Assembly: GCF_020594515.1 (NCBI RefSeq)
Contig: NZ_JAJCTH010000019.1
Location: 1-64,000 of the forward strand
Direction: 5' to 3'
Length of the DNA stretch: 64,000 nucleotides
Source: Rhodoferax sp. U2-2l
GTDB lineage: Bacteria; Pseudomonadota; Gammaproteobacteria; Burkholderiales; Burkholderiaceae_C
Shown in pieces: positions 37,122 to 46,601 of the stretch (the stretch's first letter is position 1; each line of letters starts with the position of its first letter). Below the pieces are notes generated by a model. The model was not told the origin of the DNA. It did not search any database and saw only the letters and a list, made by a program, of their open reading frames with translations. Made by a program: the position numbers and the translations under genes.

Positions 37122-37143
37122 ACCCCGGGTGGTGACCCGGGGT
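37122..37143. repeat. GC-rich palindrome in the helicase/thiolase gap
   Basis: ACCCCGGGT-GGTG-ACCCGGGGT is a perfect 9-bp stem with a 4-nt loop in the 270-bp gap 37011-37280. No T-run follows in either direction, and a second GCCACCCCGGGCG block lies near 37189. It looks like a REP-type extragenic palindrome. No ORF or promoter in this gap is convincing. Confidence 0.45.
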
Positions 37144-37280
37144 AAACCTGATCGGCAATTCAGGATCCGAATCCAAGAGAGGTGCCGGGCCACCCCGGGC
37201 GCGGTGCTGGATGCGCTGGCTACCGGATGAGATGCGCCAGGTCGGCAACCGCTGGCGCGGTTGCCTGAAGGTGCGCCAGG

Positions 37281-38462
37281 TCAGAGACGCTCAAAGATCA
37301 CCGCAATCCCTTGCCCACCGCCGATGCACATGGTGGCCAGGGCGTATTTGCCGCCGATGCGTTGCAATTCATACACCGCTTTGGTGGCAATGAAGGCCCC
37401 CGAGCAACCCACCGGGTGACCCAACGCAATGGCACCGCCATTGGGGTTGGTTTTGGCCGGGTCAAGTCCCAGGCCCTTGTTGACGGCAATCGCCTGGGCG
37501 GCAAAGGCTTCATTGGCTTCGATGACATCGATCTGGTCCAGGGTCAAGCCAGCCTTTTTGAGCGCCAGCTTGGTGGCGGGGATCGGCCCCTCACCCATGA
37601 TCTCGTTGGGCACACCGGCAATGGCGTAGGACACGATGCGCGCCATGGGCTTTTGACCCGCTTTGGCGGCCACATCAGCCGCCGCCAGCACAAAGAAAGC
37701 GGCACCGTCGTTGATGCCCGAGGCGTTGCCCGCGGTCACGGTGCCATCCTTCTTGAAGGCCGGTTTCATTTTGGCCAGCGATTCCAGGGTGGTGTTGGCC
37801 TTGCCGTGTTCGTCCACTTCAAACACCACGTCGCCCTTGCGGGTTTGCTGGACGATCGGCACGATCTGTGACTTGAAGCGCCCCTCGGCAATCGCCACGG
37901 CGGCGCGGCGCTGTGATTCGCAGGCAAAGGCGTCTTGTTCTTCGCGACTGATGTTCCACTTGGTGGCCAGGTTTTCGGCCGTGATGCCCATGTGGCCGAC
38001 GCCAAACGGGTCGGTCAGCACCGCCACCATCATGTCAATCGCTTTGGCATCGCCCATCCGGGCACCCGAACGCAGTGCCGGCATCATGTAACTGCCGCGC
38101 GACATGACTTCCACACCGCCACCGATGCCGTAGTCAAAATCCCCCAGCATGATGTTTTGTGCGGCAGAGACAATGCCTTGCAGACCCGACGAACACAGGC
38201 GGCTGACCTGCATGGCGATCGAGTCCATCGGCAAGCCAGCCTGGATCGAGGCCACACGCGACACATAACCATAACGCGCATCGGTCGGAATCACATGACC
38301 CACCACGGCATTGCCAATTTGTTGCGGATCGACACCTGAGCGGGCGATGGCTTCCTTCATCACAATGCCGGCCAACTCAGCGGGCTCCATGCTGGACAAC
38401 GAGCCACCGAAGGCGCCAATGGCGGAGCGGGCGGCGCTTAATACAACTACGTCTTGGGTCAT
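37281..38462 (-). CDS. Acetyl-CoA acetyltransferase / beta-ketothiolase
   Basis: The 393-residue thiolase has its acylated nucleophile C90 in SRLCSSGLQ, the histidine in ALGHPVGCSGA (near 350) and the C-terminal general-base cysteine in MCIGGGQGIAVIFERL. The N-terminus DVVVLSAARSAIGAFGG is typical of biosynthetic thiolases (PhaA/BktB group). It may act in polyhydroxybutyrate synthesis or beta-oxidation. The start ATG at 38462 follows AAGGAG by 7 bases; the longer open frame is rejected. A LysR regulator precedes it by 87 bp on the same strand. Confidence 0.92.
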   Translation of the reverse strand: MTQDVVVLSAARSAIGAFGGSLSSMEPAELAGIVMKEAIARSGVDPQQIGNAVVGHVIPTDARYGYVSRVASIQAGLPMDSIAMQVSRLCSSGLQGIVSAAQNIMLGDFDYGIGGGVEVMSRGSYMMPALRSGARMGDAKAIDMMVAVLTDPFGVGHMGITAENLATKWNISREEQDAFACESQRRAAVAIAEGRFKSQIVPIVQQTRKGDVVFEVDEHGKANTTLESLAKMKPAFKKDGTVTAGNASGINDGAAFFVLAAADVAAKAGQKPMARIVSYAIAGVPNEIMGEGPIPATKLALKKAGLTLDQIDVIEANEAFAAQAIAVNKGLGLDPAKTNPNGGAIALGHPVGCSGAFIATKAVYELQRIGGKYALATMCIGGGQGIAVIFERL

Positions 38463-38549
38463 CAAAAAACTCCTTGGATAAAACAATTTGGAAGCCGACC
38501 AATCATGCCCTATATCAGTCACCGAATCAACGCCGTCGCATTCAACACG

Positions 38550-39452
38550 TTACGCAGCACCCCAATCGGCCTTGCCCAGGGCATTGACCAGAAACTCGAT
38601 CAACAGGCGCACCTTGGCAGAGACATGGTGTCGAGTCGGGTACACCGCGTAGATGCCAAACTCTGCGGCGCGAAACTGCGGCATCAAGGCCACCAGGGCG
38701 CCGCTGCGCAAGTCCTCTTCCACCAGAAACGACGGCTGCAAGATGATGCCTTGGTGCTTCAACGCGGCGGCTCGGCAGGTGTCGCCACTGTTGGTGCGTA
38801 GCACGGGTTGCACCTGCACACTCACCTCGCCCTGCGGTCCTGCAAACAGCCACTGATCTCCCGTGGCCAGCAGGCTGTAGGCGAGTACGGCATGCTGGCC
38901 AAGCTCGTCGGGATGCGAGGGGCAACCATGAACCGAGAGATACGTCGGCGAGGCACACAGCACCAGGCGCGTGGCGGCCAGCTTGCGGCTGATCAGCGAT
39001 GAGGTCGCCAGGTGGCCAATGCGCACCGCCAAGTCGTAACCTTCTTCCACCAGATCGACCACCCGGTCCGACAGCGTGACGTCCAGCGTGACCCGGGGGT
39101 GCTGCGCCATGAAGTCGGACCACAGCGGCGCCAGGTGCAAGATGCCGAAGCTGTACGGCACATTGACCTTCAGCAAGCCGCTGGCCTGGGCCGAGCGGGC
39201 GGTGATCTCGGCTTCTGCCTCGTCCAGTTCGCCCAGCAGCGCTTTGCAGCGCGCGTGGAAGGTTCGTCCCTCTTCGGTAAGCGACAGCTTGCGGGTGGTA
39301 CGGTGCAGCAGGCGCACACCCAGGCGCGCTTCCAGGTCCGCCACATAACGCGACACGGCGGCCTTGGACATCGCCAGGGCCTCGGCCGCGCGCACAAAGC
39401 TGCCCGCATCCACAACCGCGGTGAAGGTCTGCATTTCCAGGAACCTGTCCAT
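38550..39452 (-). CDS. LysR-family transcriptional regulator
   Basis: The 300-residue protein has an N-terminal helix-turn-helix (4-62, VDAGSFVRAAEALAMSKAAV, then RLGVRLLHRTTRKLSLTEEG) and a two-lobed effector domain (about 90-295). The type resembles the large CrgA/AaeR-like group. It is upstream of the thiolase gene on the same strand. A dyad at 39463-39484, just before its start, could be its autoregulatory site. Target and effector are unknown. Confidence 0.88.
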   Translation of the reverse strand: MDRFLEMQTFTAVVDAGSFVRAAEALAMSKAAVSRYVADLEARLGVRLLHRTTRKLSLTEEGRTFHARCKALLGELDEAEAEITARSAQASGLLKVNVPYSFGILHLAPLWSDFMAQHPRVTLDVTLSDRVVDLVEEGYDLAVRIGHLATSSLISRKLAATRLVLCASPTYLSVHGCPSHPDELGQHAVLAYSLLATGDQWLFAGPQGEVSVQVQPVLRTNSGDTCRAAALKHQGIILQPSFLVEEDLRSGALVALMPQFRAAEFGIYAVYPTRHHVSAKVRLLIEFLVNALGKADWGAA

Positions 39453-39462
39453 TCATCCCTCC

Positions 39463-39484
39463 AATAGGAACTATCCATTCTATT
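39463..39484. promoter_or_regulatory. Candidate LysR binding dyad
   Basis: AATAG-N12-CTATT is an inverted repeat 11 bp upstream of the LysR start, in an AT-rich patch of the 249-bp gap to ribD (39453-39701). Similar T-N11/12-A dyads are bound by LysR proteins. The rest of the gap shows nothing I can support. Confidence 0.35.
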
Positions 39485-39701
39485 TATCTGCATTTATGCA
39501 CTCGTTAGAAACAAATGCCAGGCCGTCAGGAACTTGAGCGCCACCCAAGGGCGAGCCAAAAGCCCTACCCGGCGTCACTGGCTGGCCTGCGCATCCGCCA
39601 AGACAAGCGCATCTGCAAGAACCCGACGCACCCCCCGGCCAGCCACACACGCTGCGGGCACCACCAGCCTGTCGTTCCAGCGCGATCTCTAAAATCGCCC
39701 C

Positions 39702-40859
39702 ATGACACTCCCTCCCGGCAACGGCCCCTGCGCACACCCCGTGCCCTATCACACCGCTTTCCTCGAACACGCCTTGGCCCTGGCGCAAAGCTGTCTGCTG
39801 CTCACCGCCCCCAATCCGCGGGTCGGCTGTGTCATCACCAGTGCTGACGGCCAGCTCCTGGGCCAGGGCCACACCCAAAAAGCGGGCGGCCCGCACGCCG
39901 AAATCATGGCACTGCGCGACGCCGCAGCCCGTGGCCACGCGGTTCAGGGCGCCACCGCCTACGTCACGCTGGAGCCTTGTGCGCACCAGGGCCGCACCGG
40001 CCCGTGTTGCGACGCACTGATTGCCGCAGGCATCCAAAAGGTGGTGGCCACCCACACCGACCCGAATCCGCGCGTGGCCGGCCAGGGGTTTGCGCGCATG
40101 CGTTCGGCTGGGATCGACGTGCACGTTTTGGCGCCAGATGACCCTCTGGCGATCGCCTCGCGCGAGCTGAACATCGGATTTTTCAGCCGCATGATCCGCA
40201 AGCGGCCATGGGTCCGTATGAAGATCGCCGCCTCGCTGGACGGTAAAACAGCGCTGACCAACTGCACCAGCCAATGGATCACCTCGCCCGAGGCGCGGGC
40301 GGACGGCCACGCCTGGCGCGCACGTGCCTGCCTGATGCTCACGGGCATCGGCACTGCGCTGGCCGACAACCCCAGGCTGGACGTGCGGTTGGTGGAGACA
40401 CCCCGACAGCCTGCGGTGGCGCTGGTCGACAGCCACCTGGCCCTGCCGCTGGATGCGGGCTTATTTCTACCCGGTCGCCCCATGTACCTTTGGGCTGCCG
40501 ACCGACCAGACGACAAATCTTCAGCCCTTGAAACGCGCGGCGCCCAGGTGTTTGTGCGGCCCGATGGCCACGGCAAGGTGGATTTGGCCGCCATGCTGCA
40601 GGACATGGCCGCGCTGGAAATCAACGAACTGCACGTGGAGGCTGGCCACACGCTCAACGGTGCGCTGATATCTGCGGGGTTGGTGGACGAATTTCTGATT
40701 TACCTGGCGCCCAAGCTGCTGGGCCTTGGGCGTGACATGGCCAGCTTTGGCCCCTTGACCGCGTTGTCGCAAGCCGTGCCGCTGACGTTTGTATCCACCC
40801 AGATGGTGGGGCCAGACCTGCGCGTGCTGGCCCGCGTGGCCGGGCGCGACCGGTTTTGA
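39702..40859 (+). CDS. ribD: Bifunctional riboflavin deaminase/reductase RibD
   Basis: The 385-residue enzyme carries out the second and third steps of riboflavin synthesis. The deaminase domain (1-165) has zinc-site residues H65 and catalytic E67 in GGPHAEIMAL, and C93 and C102 in EPCAHQGRTGPCC. The reductase domain (about 170-380) starts near RPWVRMKIAASLDGKTA. It is the first gene of ribD-ribE-ribB-ribH-nusB. No FMN riboswitch is visible upstream. Confidence 0.95.
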   Translation: MTLPPGNGPCAHPVPYHTAFLEHALALAQSCLLLTAPNPRVGCVITSADGQLLGQGHTQKAGGPHAEIMALRDAAARGHAVQGATAYVTLEPCAHQGRTGPCCDALIAAGIQKVVATHTDPNPRVAGQGFARMRSAGIDVHVLAPDDPLAIASRELNIGFFSRMIRKRPWVRMKIAASLDGKTALTNCTSQWITSPEARADGHAWRARACLMLTGIGTALADNPRLDVRLVETPRQPAVALVDSHLALPLDAGLFLPGRPMYLWAADRPDDKSSALETRGAQVFVRPDGHGKVDLAAMLQDMAALEINELHVEAGHTLNGALISAGLVDEFLIYLAPKLLGLGRDMASFGPLTALSQAVPLTFVSTQMVGPDLRVLARVAGRDRF

Positions 40860-40862
40860 CGT

Positions 40863-40942
40863 GGCTTCTGTCATGCCGGGCACCGCCCCGGGCCCCATCA
40901 ATTCGGGGTCACGGAGGGTGGATCCAGCCCGCCATGACAGCC
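40863..40942. repeat. Imperfect long inverted repeat in the ribD-ribE gap
   Basis: GGCTTCTGTCATGCCGGGC (40863-40881) pairs with GCCCGCCATGACAGCC (40927-40942), apart from a 3-nt bulge and one mismatch. A further CCCCGGG and CGGGG lie inside. It fills half of the 157-bp ribD-ribE gap and looks like a REP-type extragenic palindrome. It does not match the FMN riboswitch consensus. Confidence 0.5.
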
Positions 40943-41016
40943 AAGGGGTCGCCAATGACAACGCCGAAGCTGCTGCACCACCCATGGCAGCGCCAATAAC
41001 CTGCGAAAATACCGGC

Positions 41017-41649
41017 ATGTTTACAGGAATCATCACCGGCCTCGGCCGTATCTCTGGCGTCCAGAACTTGGGCGACTCCGCCAGTCATGGCAAACGTCTC
41101 ACCCTCACCTGCCCCGCACATTACCTCGACGATGTGGTGTTGGGCGACAGCATTGCGCTCAACGGCGCCTGCATGACGGTGACCTCGCTGGACGCCGCAG
41201 CGCAGCAGTTCACCGTGGATATCTCCGCCGAGTCACTGGACAAAACCGCCGCGCTGGACGCGGTGGGCGGGGTCAACCTGGAAAAAGCCCTGCGTGCCAA
41301 TGATCGCCTGGGCGGCCACATGGTGTCCGGCCATGTGGACGGCATCGGCCAGGTGACCCGCTTTGAGCAAGTGGGGGAAAGCTGGGTGCTGCAGATTTTG
41401 GCGCCCGCTGCCATGGGCAAATACCTGGCTTACAAAGGCTCGATCACCGTCAACGGTGTCAGCCTGACCGTCAACAGTGTGCAAGACCTTGCTGACGGCT
41501 GCCAGGTGACCATCAACCTGATTCCGCACACCCTCCAGAACACCACCCTGGGCACCCTGGCGGCTGGCAAACGGGTCAATCTGGAGATTGACCTGATCGC
41601 ACGCTACGTTGAACGCATGCTCAGCCCGGCCGCATCACACGCCGCTTAA
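41017..41649 (+). CDS. ribE: Riboflavin synthase, alpha subunit
   Basis: The 210-residue enzyme dismutates two lumazines to riboflavin. It has two tandem lumazine-binding repeats: [12 protein letters not shown] with [14 protein letters not shown] (1-95) and [15 protein letters not shown] with [12 protein letters not shown] (96-195). The start is the family-typical MFTGII at 41017; the frame is open further upstream through the REP-like repeat but that part does not resemble any protein. It follows ribD by 157 bp. Confidence 0.96.
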   Translation: MFTGIITGLGRISGVQNLGDSASHGKRLTLTCPAHYLDDVVLGDSIALNGACMTVTSLDAAAQQFTVDISAESLDKTAALDAVGGVNLEKALRANDRLGGHMVSGHVDGIGQVTRFEQVGESWVLQILAPAAMGKYLAYKGSITVNGVSLTVNSVQDLADGCQVTINLIPHTLQNTTLGTLAAGKRVNLEIDLIARYVERMLSPAASHAA

Positions 41650-41691
41650 GCCGAGACTGGCTTTTTCCCTTTTTTTGAAAATTTTTTGCCT

Positions 41692-42807
41692 ATGACAACC
41701 CTGCAACCCGTGGCCATTTCCCCCGTCGAAGACATCGTGGCCGACATCAAGGCTGGGCGCATGGTGATCCTGGTCGATGAAGAAGACCGCGAAAACGAAG
41801 GTGACCTGATCATGGCCGCCGACCACGTCACCGCCGAGGCGGTCAACTTCATGGCGCGTTATGGCCGTGGCCTGATCTGCCTGACGTTGACCAAAGAACG
41901 CTGCGAACGCCTGCAACTGCCGCCCATGGCCGCGCGCAATGGCGACAAAAAAGGCACGGCGTTCACCGTGTCCATCGAAGCGGCCGAAGGCGTCACCACC
42001 GGTATTTCCGCCGCCGACCGGGCCCGCACCGTGCAGGCCGCCGTGGCCAAAAACGCCCAACCCGACGATCTGGTGCAGCCTGGCCACATCTTCCCGCTGC
42101 AAGCCGTGGATGGCGGTGTGCTGATGCGCGCTGGCCACACCGAGGCCGGTTGCGACCTGGCCGCCATGGCGGGCTGCGAACCGGCGGCCATGATCTGCGA
42201 AATCATGAAGGACGACGGCACCATGGCCCGGCTGCCGGATTTGCAGCTGTTTGCCGCCGAACACGGCCTCAAGATCGGCACCATTGCCGACATGATCCAC
42301 CACCGCAGCCGGGTCGAGTCCTTGGTGGAGCATGTGGGGCAGCGCCCGTTCAACACCGCTTTTGGCCAGTTCACCGCCCACGCCTTCAAGGACAAAGCCG
42401 CCCATGGCGTGCACCTGGCGCTGGTCATGGGCGAGTGGACGGCTGACGACACCGTGCTGGCCCGCGTGCACGAGCCACTGTCGGTGCTGGACGCGCTTGA
42501 AAAAGGCCGCGCCATGCATTCCTGGAGCCTGGAAGCCAGCCTGACCCGCGTGGCCGCCGAGGGCAAAGGCGTGGTTGTTTTCCTCAACTGCGGCGAAAGC
42601 GGCGCCCAGCTGTTGGCCCAGTTTGAAGGCACGGCACGCGCCAGCCACGGCCCCGAGCGCGGTCGCCTGGACCTGCGCACCTACGGCGTGGGCGCGCAGA
42701 TCTTGCGCGAATGCGGCGTGCACAAGATGAAGCTGCTGGGCAACCCGCGCCGCATGCCCAGCATGGCCGGTTACGGCCTGGAAATTGTGGGCTATGTCGC
42801 GCAGTAG
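41692..42807 (+). CDS. ribB: 3,4-dihydroxy-2-butanone-4-phosphate synthase with degenerate GTP cyclohydrolase II domain
   Basis: The 371-residue protein starts with a DHBP synthase domain (1-205): acidic loop [11 protein letters not shown] at 29-39, [16 protein letters not shown] and [12 protein letters not shown]. The C-terminal domain (about 210-371) is GTP cyclohydrolase II-like, but the zinc site is missing: where active enzymes have C-(V)HSEC-x10-CDC, this reads [16 protein letters not shown] with no cysteines. It therefore probably makes only the four-carbon precursor, and a separate RibA is expected elsewhere. The ATG at 41692 is preferred over a TTG at 41686. Confidence 0.92.
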   Translation: MTTLQPVAISPVEDIVADIKAGRMVILVDEEDRENEGDLIMAADHVTAEAVNFMARYGRGLICLTLTKERCERLQLPPMAARNGDKKGTAFTVSIEAAEGVTTGISAADRARTVQAAVAKNAQPDDLVQPGHIFPLQAVDGGVLMRAGHTEAGCDLAAMAGCEPAAMICEIMKDDGTMARLPDLQLFAAEHGLKIGTIADMIHHRSRVESLVEHVGQRPFNTAFGQFTAHAFKDKAAHGVHLALVMGEWTADDTVLARVHEPLSVLDALEKGRAMHSWSLEASLTRVAAEGKGVVVFLNCGESGAQLLAQFEGTARASHGPERGRLDLRTYGVGAQILRECGVHKMKLLGNPRRMPSMAGYGLEIVGYVAQ

Positions 42808-42831
42808 CCACCCCACCTGATTGGATCACCC

Positions 42832-43308
42832 ATGCTGATTGCAAACCAAGGCGCGCTTGACGCCGCCAACCCCCTGTTGAACGGCGCCAAAATGAGCATC
42901 GGCATCGTGCAGGCGCGCTTCAATGCCGACATCACCGATGCCTTGGCGCAGGCCTGCCGCGCCGAACTCATCGCCCTGGGTGTGGCCGAGGAGCACATCA
43001 CCCTGGTCCAGGTACCTGGCGCGCTGGAAGTGCCGGTGGCCTTGATGGCCCTGGCCGAGAGGCGCAAATTTGACGCGCTGGTGGCGCTGGGCTGCATCAT
43101 CCGCGGCGAAACCTACCATTTTGAACTGGTGGCCAACGAGTCAGGCGCGGGTGTCAGCCGCGTCTCGCTGGACTACCAGCTCCCCATTGCCAACGCCATC
43201 CTCACCGTCGAAAACATGGCCCAAGCCGTGGCCCGCCAGACCGACAAGGGTCGTGACGCGGCACGTGCGGCGGTCGAGATGGCCAACCTGCTCGAAAGTA
43301 TTGAATGA
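42832..43308 (+). CDS. ribH: 6,7-dimethyl-8-ribityllumazine synthase
   Basis: The 158-residue lumazine synthase condenses the pyrimidine and four-carbon precursors. Family marks are [14 protein letters not shown] near 21, [12 protein letters not shown] near 63 and [14 protein letters not shown] near 84 with the following catalytic histidine. It is 24 bp after ribB and overlaps nusB by 4 bp (ATGA). Confidence 0.97.
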   Translation: MLIANQGALDAANPLLNGAKMSIGIVQARFNADITDALAQACRAELIALGVAEEHITLVQVPGALEVPVALMALAERRKFDALVALGCIIRGETYHFELVANESGAGVSRVSLDYQLPIANAILTVENMAQAVARQTDKGRDAARAAVEMANLLESIE

Positions 43309-43847
43309 GTGAATCAAGCCACCCCGGCCCCAACAAACGCCCACCCCGCCAGCCCCGCAAGGGCCTGACCAGCACCGGCGCACGCAAAGCGGCCAGCAAA
43401 TCCGACCGCTCCCGCGCCCGTGAATTTGCCCTGCAAGGCCTCTACCAGGTGCTGGTCGGCAAAAATCCGCTGGACGATGTGGACGCCTTCACCCGCGACC
43501 TGGCCGGGTTTTCCAAAGCCGACGCGGTGCATTTTGATGCGCTGTTGCACGGCTGCACCGAGCACGCGGCTGAGCTGGACGCGCAGATTCAACCCGCGCT
43601 GGACCGCCCTTTGACCGAGATCTCGCCGGTGGAACACGCCTGCATGTGGATCGGTGTCTATGAGTTGGCCCACTGCCCGGACGTCCCGTGGCGCGTGGTG
43701 CTCAACGAGTGTATTGAGCTGGCCAAGGAGTTTGGCGGCACCGACGGCCACAAGTATGTGAACGCCGTGCTCAACAGCCTGGCCCGCCAGCTGCGCGAGG
43801 CCGAAGTGGCAGCCGACCGCACCTCGGGCCACAACAAGTCTGCCTGA
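43305..43847 (+). CDS. nusB: Transcription antitermination protein NusB
   Basis: The 180-residue all-helical protein binds boxA RNA with NusE (S10) for rRNA antitermination. [13 protein letters not shown] near 42, [21 protein letters not shown] and [28 protein letters not shown] are family blocks. It has a basic, Pro/Lys-rich N-terminal extension of about 38 residues, common in this order. It overlaps ribH by 4 bp and precedes the aminotransferase by 2 bp. Confidence 0.96.
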   Translation: MSESSHPGPNKRPPRQPRKGLTSTGARKAASKSDRSRAREFALQGLYQVLVGKNPLDDVDAFTRDLAGFSKADAVHFDALLHGCTEHAAELDAQIQPALDRPLTEISPVEHACMWIGVYELAHCPDVPWRVVLNECIELAKEFGGTDGHKYVNAVLNSLARQLREAEVAADRTSGHNKSA

Positions 43848-43849
43848 CC

Positions 43850-45034
43850 ATGAACGTGTCCGAGCGCGCCCAGCGCATTGAGCCGTTTTATGTGATGGAG
43901 GTCGCCAAGGCCGCGCAGGCCTTGGCCGCCAGCACGGCTGACTCGGCCCGGCCGATGATTTACCTGAACATCGGCGAGCCCGATTTCACCGCACCGCCGC
44001 TGGTGCAGCAGGCCGCCAAGCGCGCCATCCGCGACGGCCTCACGCAGTACACCCCAGCCACCGGCCTGCCTGAATTGCGCGCGCGCATCAGCCAGTGGTA
44101 TGCGCAGCGTTTTGGTGCGAGCGTGCCCGCACACCGGATCGTGATCACCGCCGGTGCCTCGGCCGCGCTGCAACTGGCAACCCTGGCGCTGATCAACCCG
44201 GGTGACGAGGTGCTGATGCCCGACCCCTGCTACCCGTGCAACCGGCACTTTGTGACGGCAGCGGATGGCAAAGCGGTGTTGATCCCCACCACGGCGGCCG
44301 AGCGCTTTCAGCTCAGCCACCACAAAGTGGCCGCAGCATGGCGCCCCCAGACGCGTGGCGTGTTGCTGGCTTCACCCTCCAACCCCACCGGCACCTCCAT
44401 TGCGCTGTCAGAACTGCAGCGTATTCATGAGGTGGTACGTGGGCATGGTGGCGTATCGATCATTGACGAGATTTACTTGGGCCTGAGCCATGAGGCCGAG
44501 TTTGGCCAGACTGCGCTGGCCCTGGACGACCAGATCATCAGCGTCAACAGCTTTTCCAAATACTTCAACATGACCGGCTGGCGCCTGGGCTGGCTGGTGG
44601 TGCCGGACGCGCTGGTGCCGGTGATTGAGCGCCTCGCGCAAAACCTGTTCATCTGCCCCAGCACCATCGCCCAGCATGCCGCGCTGGCGTGTTTTGAGGC
44701 CGAGAGCCTGTTGGAATACGAGCGTCGCCGCCAGGAGTTCAAGGCCCGGCGCGATTTTTTCATTCCCGCGCTCAACGCCCTGGGCCTGACCGTGCCGGTG
44801 ATGCCCGATGGCGCCTTCTACGCCTGGGCCGACGGCTCAGCCGCCTGTCAGAAGCTGGGCGTGCAAGGCAGCTGGGACCTGGCGTTTGAGTTGATGAACC
44901 GGGCCCGCGTGGCGGTCACGCCCGGGCGCGACTTTGGCCACTTTGAAACCGGCCGTTTCATCCGGCTGTCCACCGCCAACTCGATGGCGCAACTGCGCGA
45001 GGCGATTGACCGGCTACGCGCTGTGCTGGCATGA
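43850..45034 (+). CDS. Class I PLP-dependent aminotransferase
   Basis: The 394-residue enzyme has YTPATGLPELRARIS, the INPGDEVLMPDPCYPCN region, SPSNPTGT and the PLP lysine in VNSFSKYFNMTGWRLGW (near residue 232). It resembles aspartate/aromatic-type aminotransferases. The substrate is not clear from sequence. It starts 2 bp after nusB and overlaps ybgC by 4 bp (ATGA), so it is co-translated with both. Confidence 0.88.
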   Translation: MNVSERAQRIEPFYVMEVAKAAQALAASTADSARPMIYLNIGEPDFTAPPLVQQAAKRAIRDGLTQYTPATGLPELRARISQWYAQRFGASVPAHRIVITAGASAALQLATLALINPGDEVLMPDPCYPCNRHFVTAADGKAVLIPTTAAERFQLSHHKVAAAWRPQTRGVLLASPSNPTGTSIALSELQRIHEVVRGHGGVSIIDEIYLGLSHEAEFGQTALALDDQIISVNSFSKYFNMTGWRLGWLVVPDALVPVIERLAQNLFICPSTIAQHAALACFEAESLLEYERRRQEFKARRDFFIPALNALGLTVPVMPDGAFYAWADGSAACQKLGVQGSWDLAFELMNRARVAVTPGRDFGHFETGRFIRLSTANSMAQLREAIDRLRAVLA

Positions 45035-45471
45035 GCCGCGTGGCTGCGCCGCCGTCGGGCGCCGAAGCAGCACCGTTTGGCTGGCCGGTTCGGGTGTATT
45101 GGGAAGACACCGATGCCGGTGGCATCGTCTACTACGCCAACTACCTGAAGTTTTTTGAACGCGCCCGCACCGAATGGCTGCGTGAGCGCGGTATCCACCA
45201 GCAAGCCCTGAAGCTGGAGACCGGCGGCATGTTCGTGGTGAGCGAAGCGCGGGTCAAATACGTGAAGAGCGCCCGGCTGGACGATGAACTTTGGCTGACC
45301 ACCTCACTCACAGAGTCGGGCCGCGCCGCCATGACCCTTCATCAGCAGGCCCATTTGAAACACGCGGGCGCGCCTGTGTTGCTGTGCGAAGCCACCATCC
45401 GGGCCAGTTGGGTCAATGCGCTCGGTAAACCCACCCGAATTCCCCAAGTTATCCTGGACAAGCTGTTATGA
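45031..45471 (+). CDS. ybgC: Tol-Pal-associated acyl-CoA thioesterase YbgC
   Basis: The 146-residue hot-dog-fold thioesterase has the catalytic D28 in YWEDTDAGGIVYYANYLKF, matching D18 of E. coli YbgC. It hydrolyses short-chain acyl-CoA or acyl-ACP and is usually the first gene of the tol operon. It overlaps tolQ by 4 bp. Confidence 0.93.
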   Translation: MSRVAAPPSGAEAAPFGWPVRVYWEDTDAGGIVYYANYLKFFERARTEWLRERGIHQQALKLETGGMFVVSEARVKYVKSARLDDELWLTTSLTESGRAAMTLHQQAHLKHAGAPVLLCEATIRASWVNALGKPTRIPQVILDKLL

Positions 45472-46157
45472 ATCAAGACCTTTCTATCCTGAGCATGGTG
45501 CTCAATGCCAGCCTGGTGGTGCAACTGGTGATGTTGTTGCTGATGGGCATCTCCATTGCCAGCTGGGCCGCCATCTTCCGCAAGCTGTTTTCTATCGGCA
45601 AGGTCAAGGCGCTCAACGACAGCTTTGAGCGTGAGTTCTGGTCAGGCAGCAGCCTCAACGACCTGTTTGCCGGTGCCGCCAGAAACGCCAAAACCTCCGG
45701 ACCGATGGAACGCATTTTTGCCAGCGGCATGCGCGAATACCAAAAACTGCGCGAAAAACGCATTGCCGACCCCGGCACGCTGGTGGACGGCGCCCGCCGC
45801 GCCATGCGCGCCAGCCTGCAGCGCGAGATGGACGTGATCGAAACGCACCTGTCGTTTCTGGCCTCGGTGGGTTCGGTGTCGCCGTATGTGGGCCTGTTCG
45901 GCACCGTCTGGGGCATCATGCACTCGTTCACCGGGCTGGCGGCGATGACCCAAGTGACGCTGGCCACGGTGGCGCCGGGCATTGCCGAGGCGCTGGTGGC
46001 CACGGCCATTGGCCTGTTTGCCGCCATTCCGGCAGTGGTGGCCTACAACCGCTTTGCGCGCGACATTGACCGCATCGCCATCCGGCTGGAGACCTTCATT
46101 GAAGAGTTCACCAACATCCTGCAGCGCAATGTAGGCGCGCAGGCCGTGAGTCACTGA
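45468..46157 (+). CDS. tolQ: Tol-Pal system proton channel subunit TolQ
   Basis: The 229-residue MotA/ExbB-family protein has three membrane segments (about 17-37, 130-152 and 170-195). SVSPYVGLFGTVWGIMHSF and PGIAEALVATAIGLFAAIPAV hold the conserved pore residues. With TolR it uses the proton gradient to drive TolA and constrict the outer membrane at division. The 4-bp overlap with ybgC shows translational coupling. Confidence 0.96.
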   Translation: MNQDLSILSMVLNASLVVQLVMLLLMGISIASWAAIFRKLFSIGKVKALNDSFEREFWSGSSLNDLFAGAARNAKTSGPMERIFASGMREYQKLREKRIADPGTLVDGARRAMRASLQREMDVIETHLSFLASVGSVSPYVGLFGTVWGIMHSFTGLAAMTQVTLATVAPGIAEALVATAIGLFAAIPAVVAYNRFARDIDRIAIRLETFIEEFTNILQRNVGAQAVSH

Positions 46158-46171
46158 AGCAGGAGCCGCAC

Positions 46172-46591
46172 ATGCCAGCCGTTGCAAGCCGGGGTCGGGG
46201 CCGCCGCACCATCAACGAGATCAACATGGTGCCCTTCATCGACGTGATGCTGGTGCTGCTGATCATCTTCATGGTGACCGCGCCGCTGATCGCCCCCAGC
46301 ATGATCGACCTGCCCAGCGTGGGCAAAGCGGCCAAACAGCCGGACCAGGTGGTGCAGATCATCATTGGCAAAAACGACAGCCTCGAGATGAAACTCAAGG
46401 ACACCACCACGTCCATCACCCTGAAAGAAGTCGCCAGCGCGGTGAAGCAGGCGCAGGCCGGGGCTGACAACCCGGCAGTGGTGATCAGCGCCGACAAAAC
46501 CGTCAAATACGAAACCGTGGTGAAGGTCATGGACACGCTGCAGCGCGCCGGGGTGGCCCGCGTGGGCCTGTCGGTGCAGCTGGCGAACTAA
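46172..46591 (+). CDS. tolR: Tol-Pal system protein TolR
   Basis: The 139-residue protein has one membrane helix, with the proton-carrying aspartate in NEINMVPFIDVMLVLLIIFM (near residue 26), and a periplasmic domain with VVISADKTVKYETVVKVMD. It follows tolQ by 14 bp and precedes tolA by 10 bp. Confidence 0.96.
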   Translation: MPAVASRGRGRRTINEINMVPFIDVMLVLLIIFMVTAPLIAPSMIDLPSVGKAAKQPDQVVQIIIGKNDSLEMKLKDTTTSITLKEVASAVKQAQAGADNPAVVISADKTVKYETVVKVMDTLQRAGVARVGLSVQLAN

Positions 46592-46601
46592 GAGGCTGAC
46601 C

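Noticed and set aside
38542-39456. A 304-codon minus-strand frame over the LysR gene
   Set aside because: It is a shifted frame of the LysR gene with low-complexity composition and no protein-like motifs.
40789-41016. N-terminal extension of ribE
   Set aside because: It overlaps ribD and a REP-like hairpin; riboflavin synthase starts at MFTGII.
40860-41016. FMN riboswitch in the rib operon
   Set aside because: The conserved RFN-element blocks (AGGGTGAAATTCCC-type and GCCCGCGAGC) are absent.
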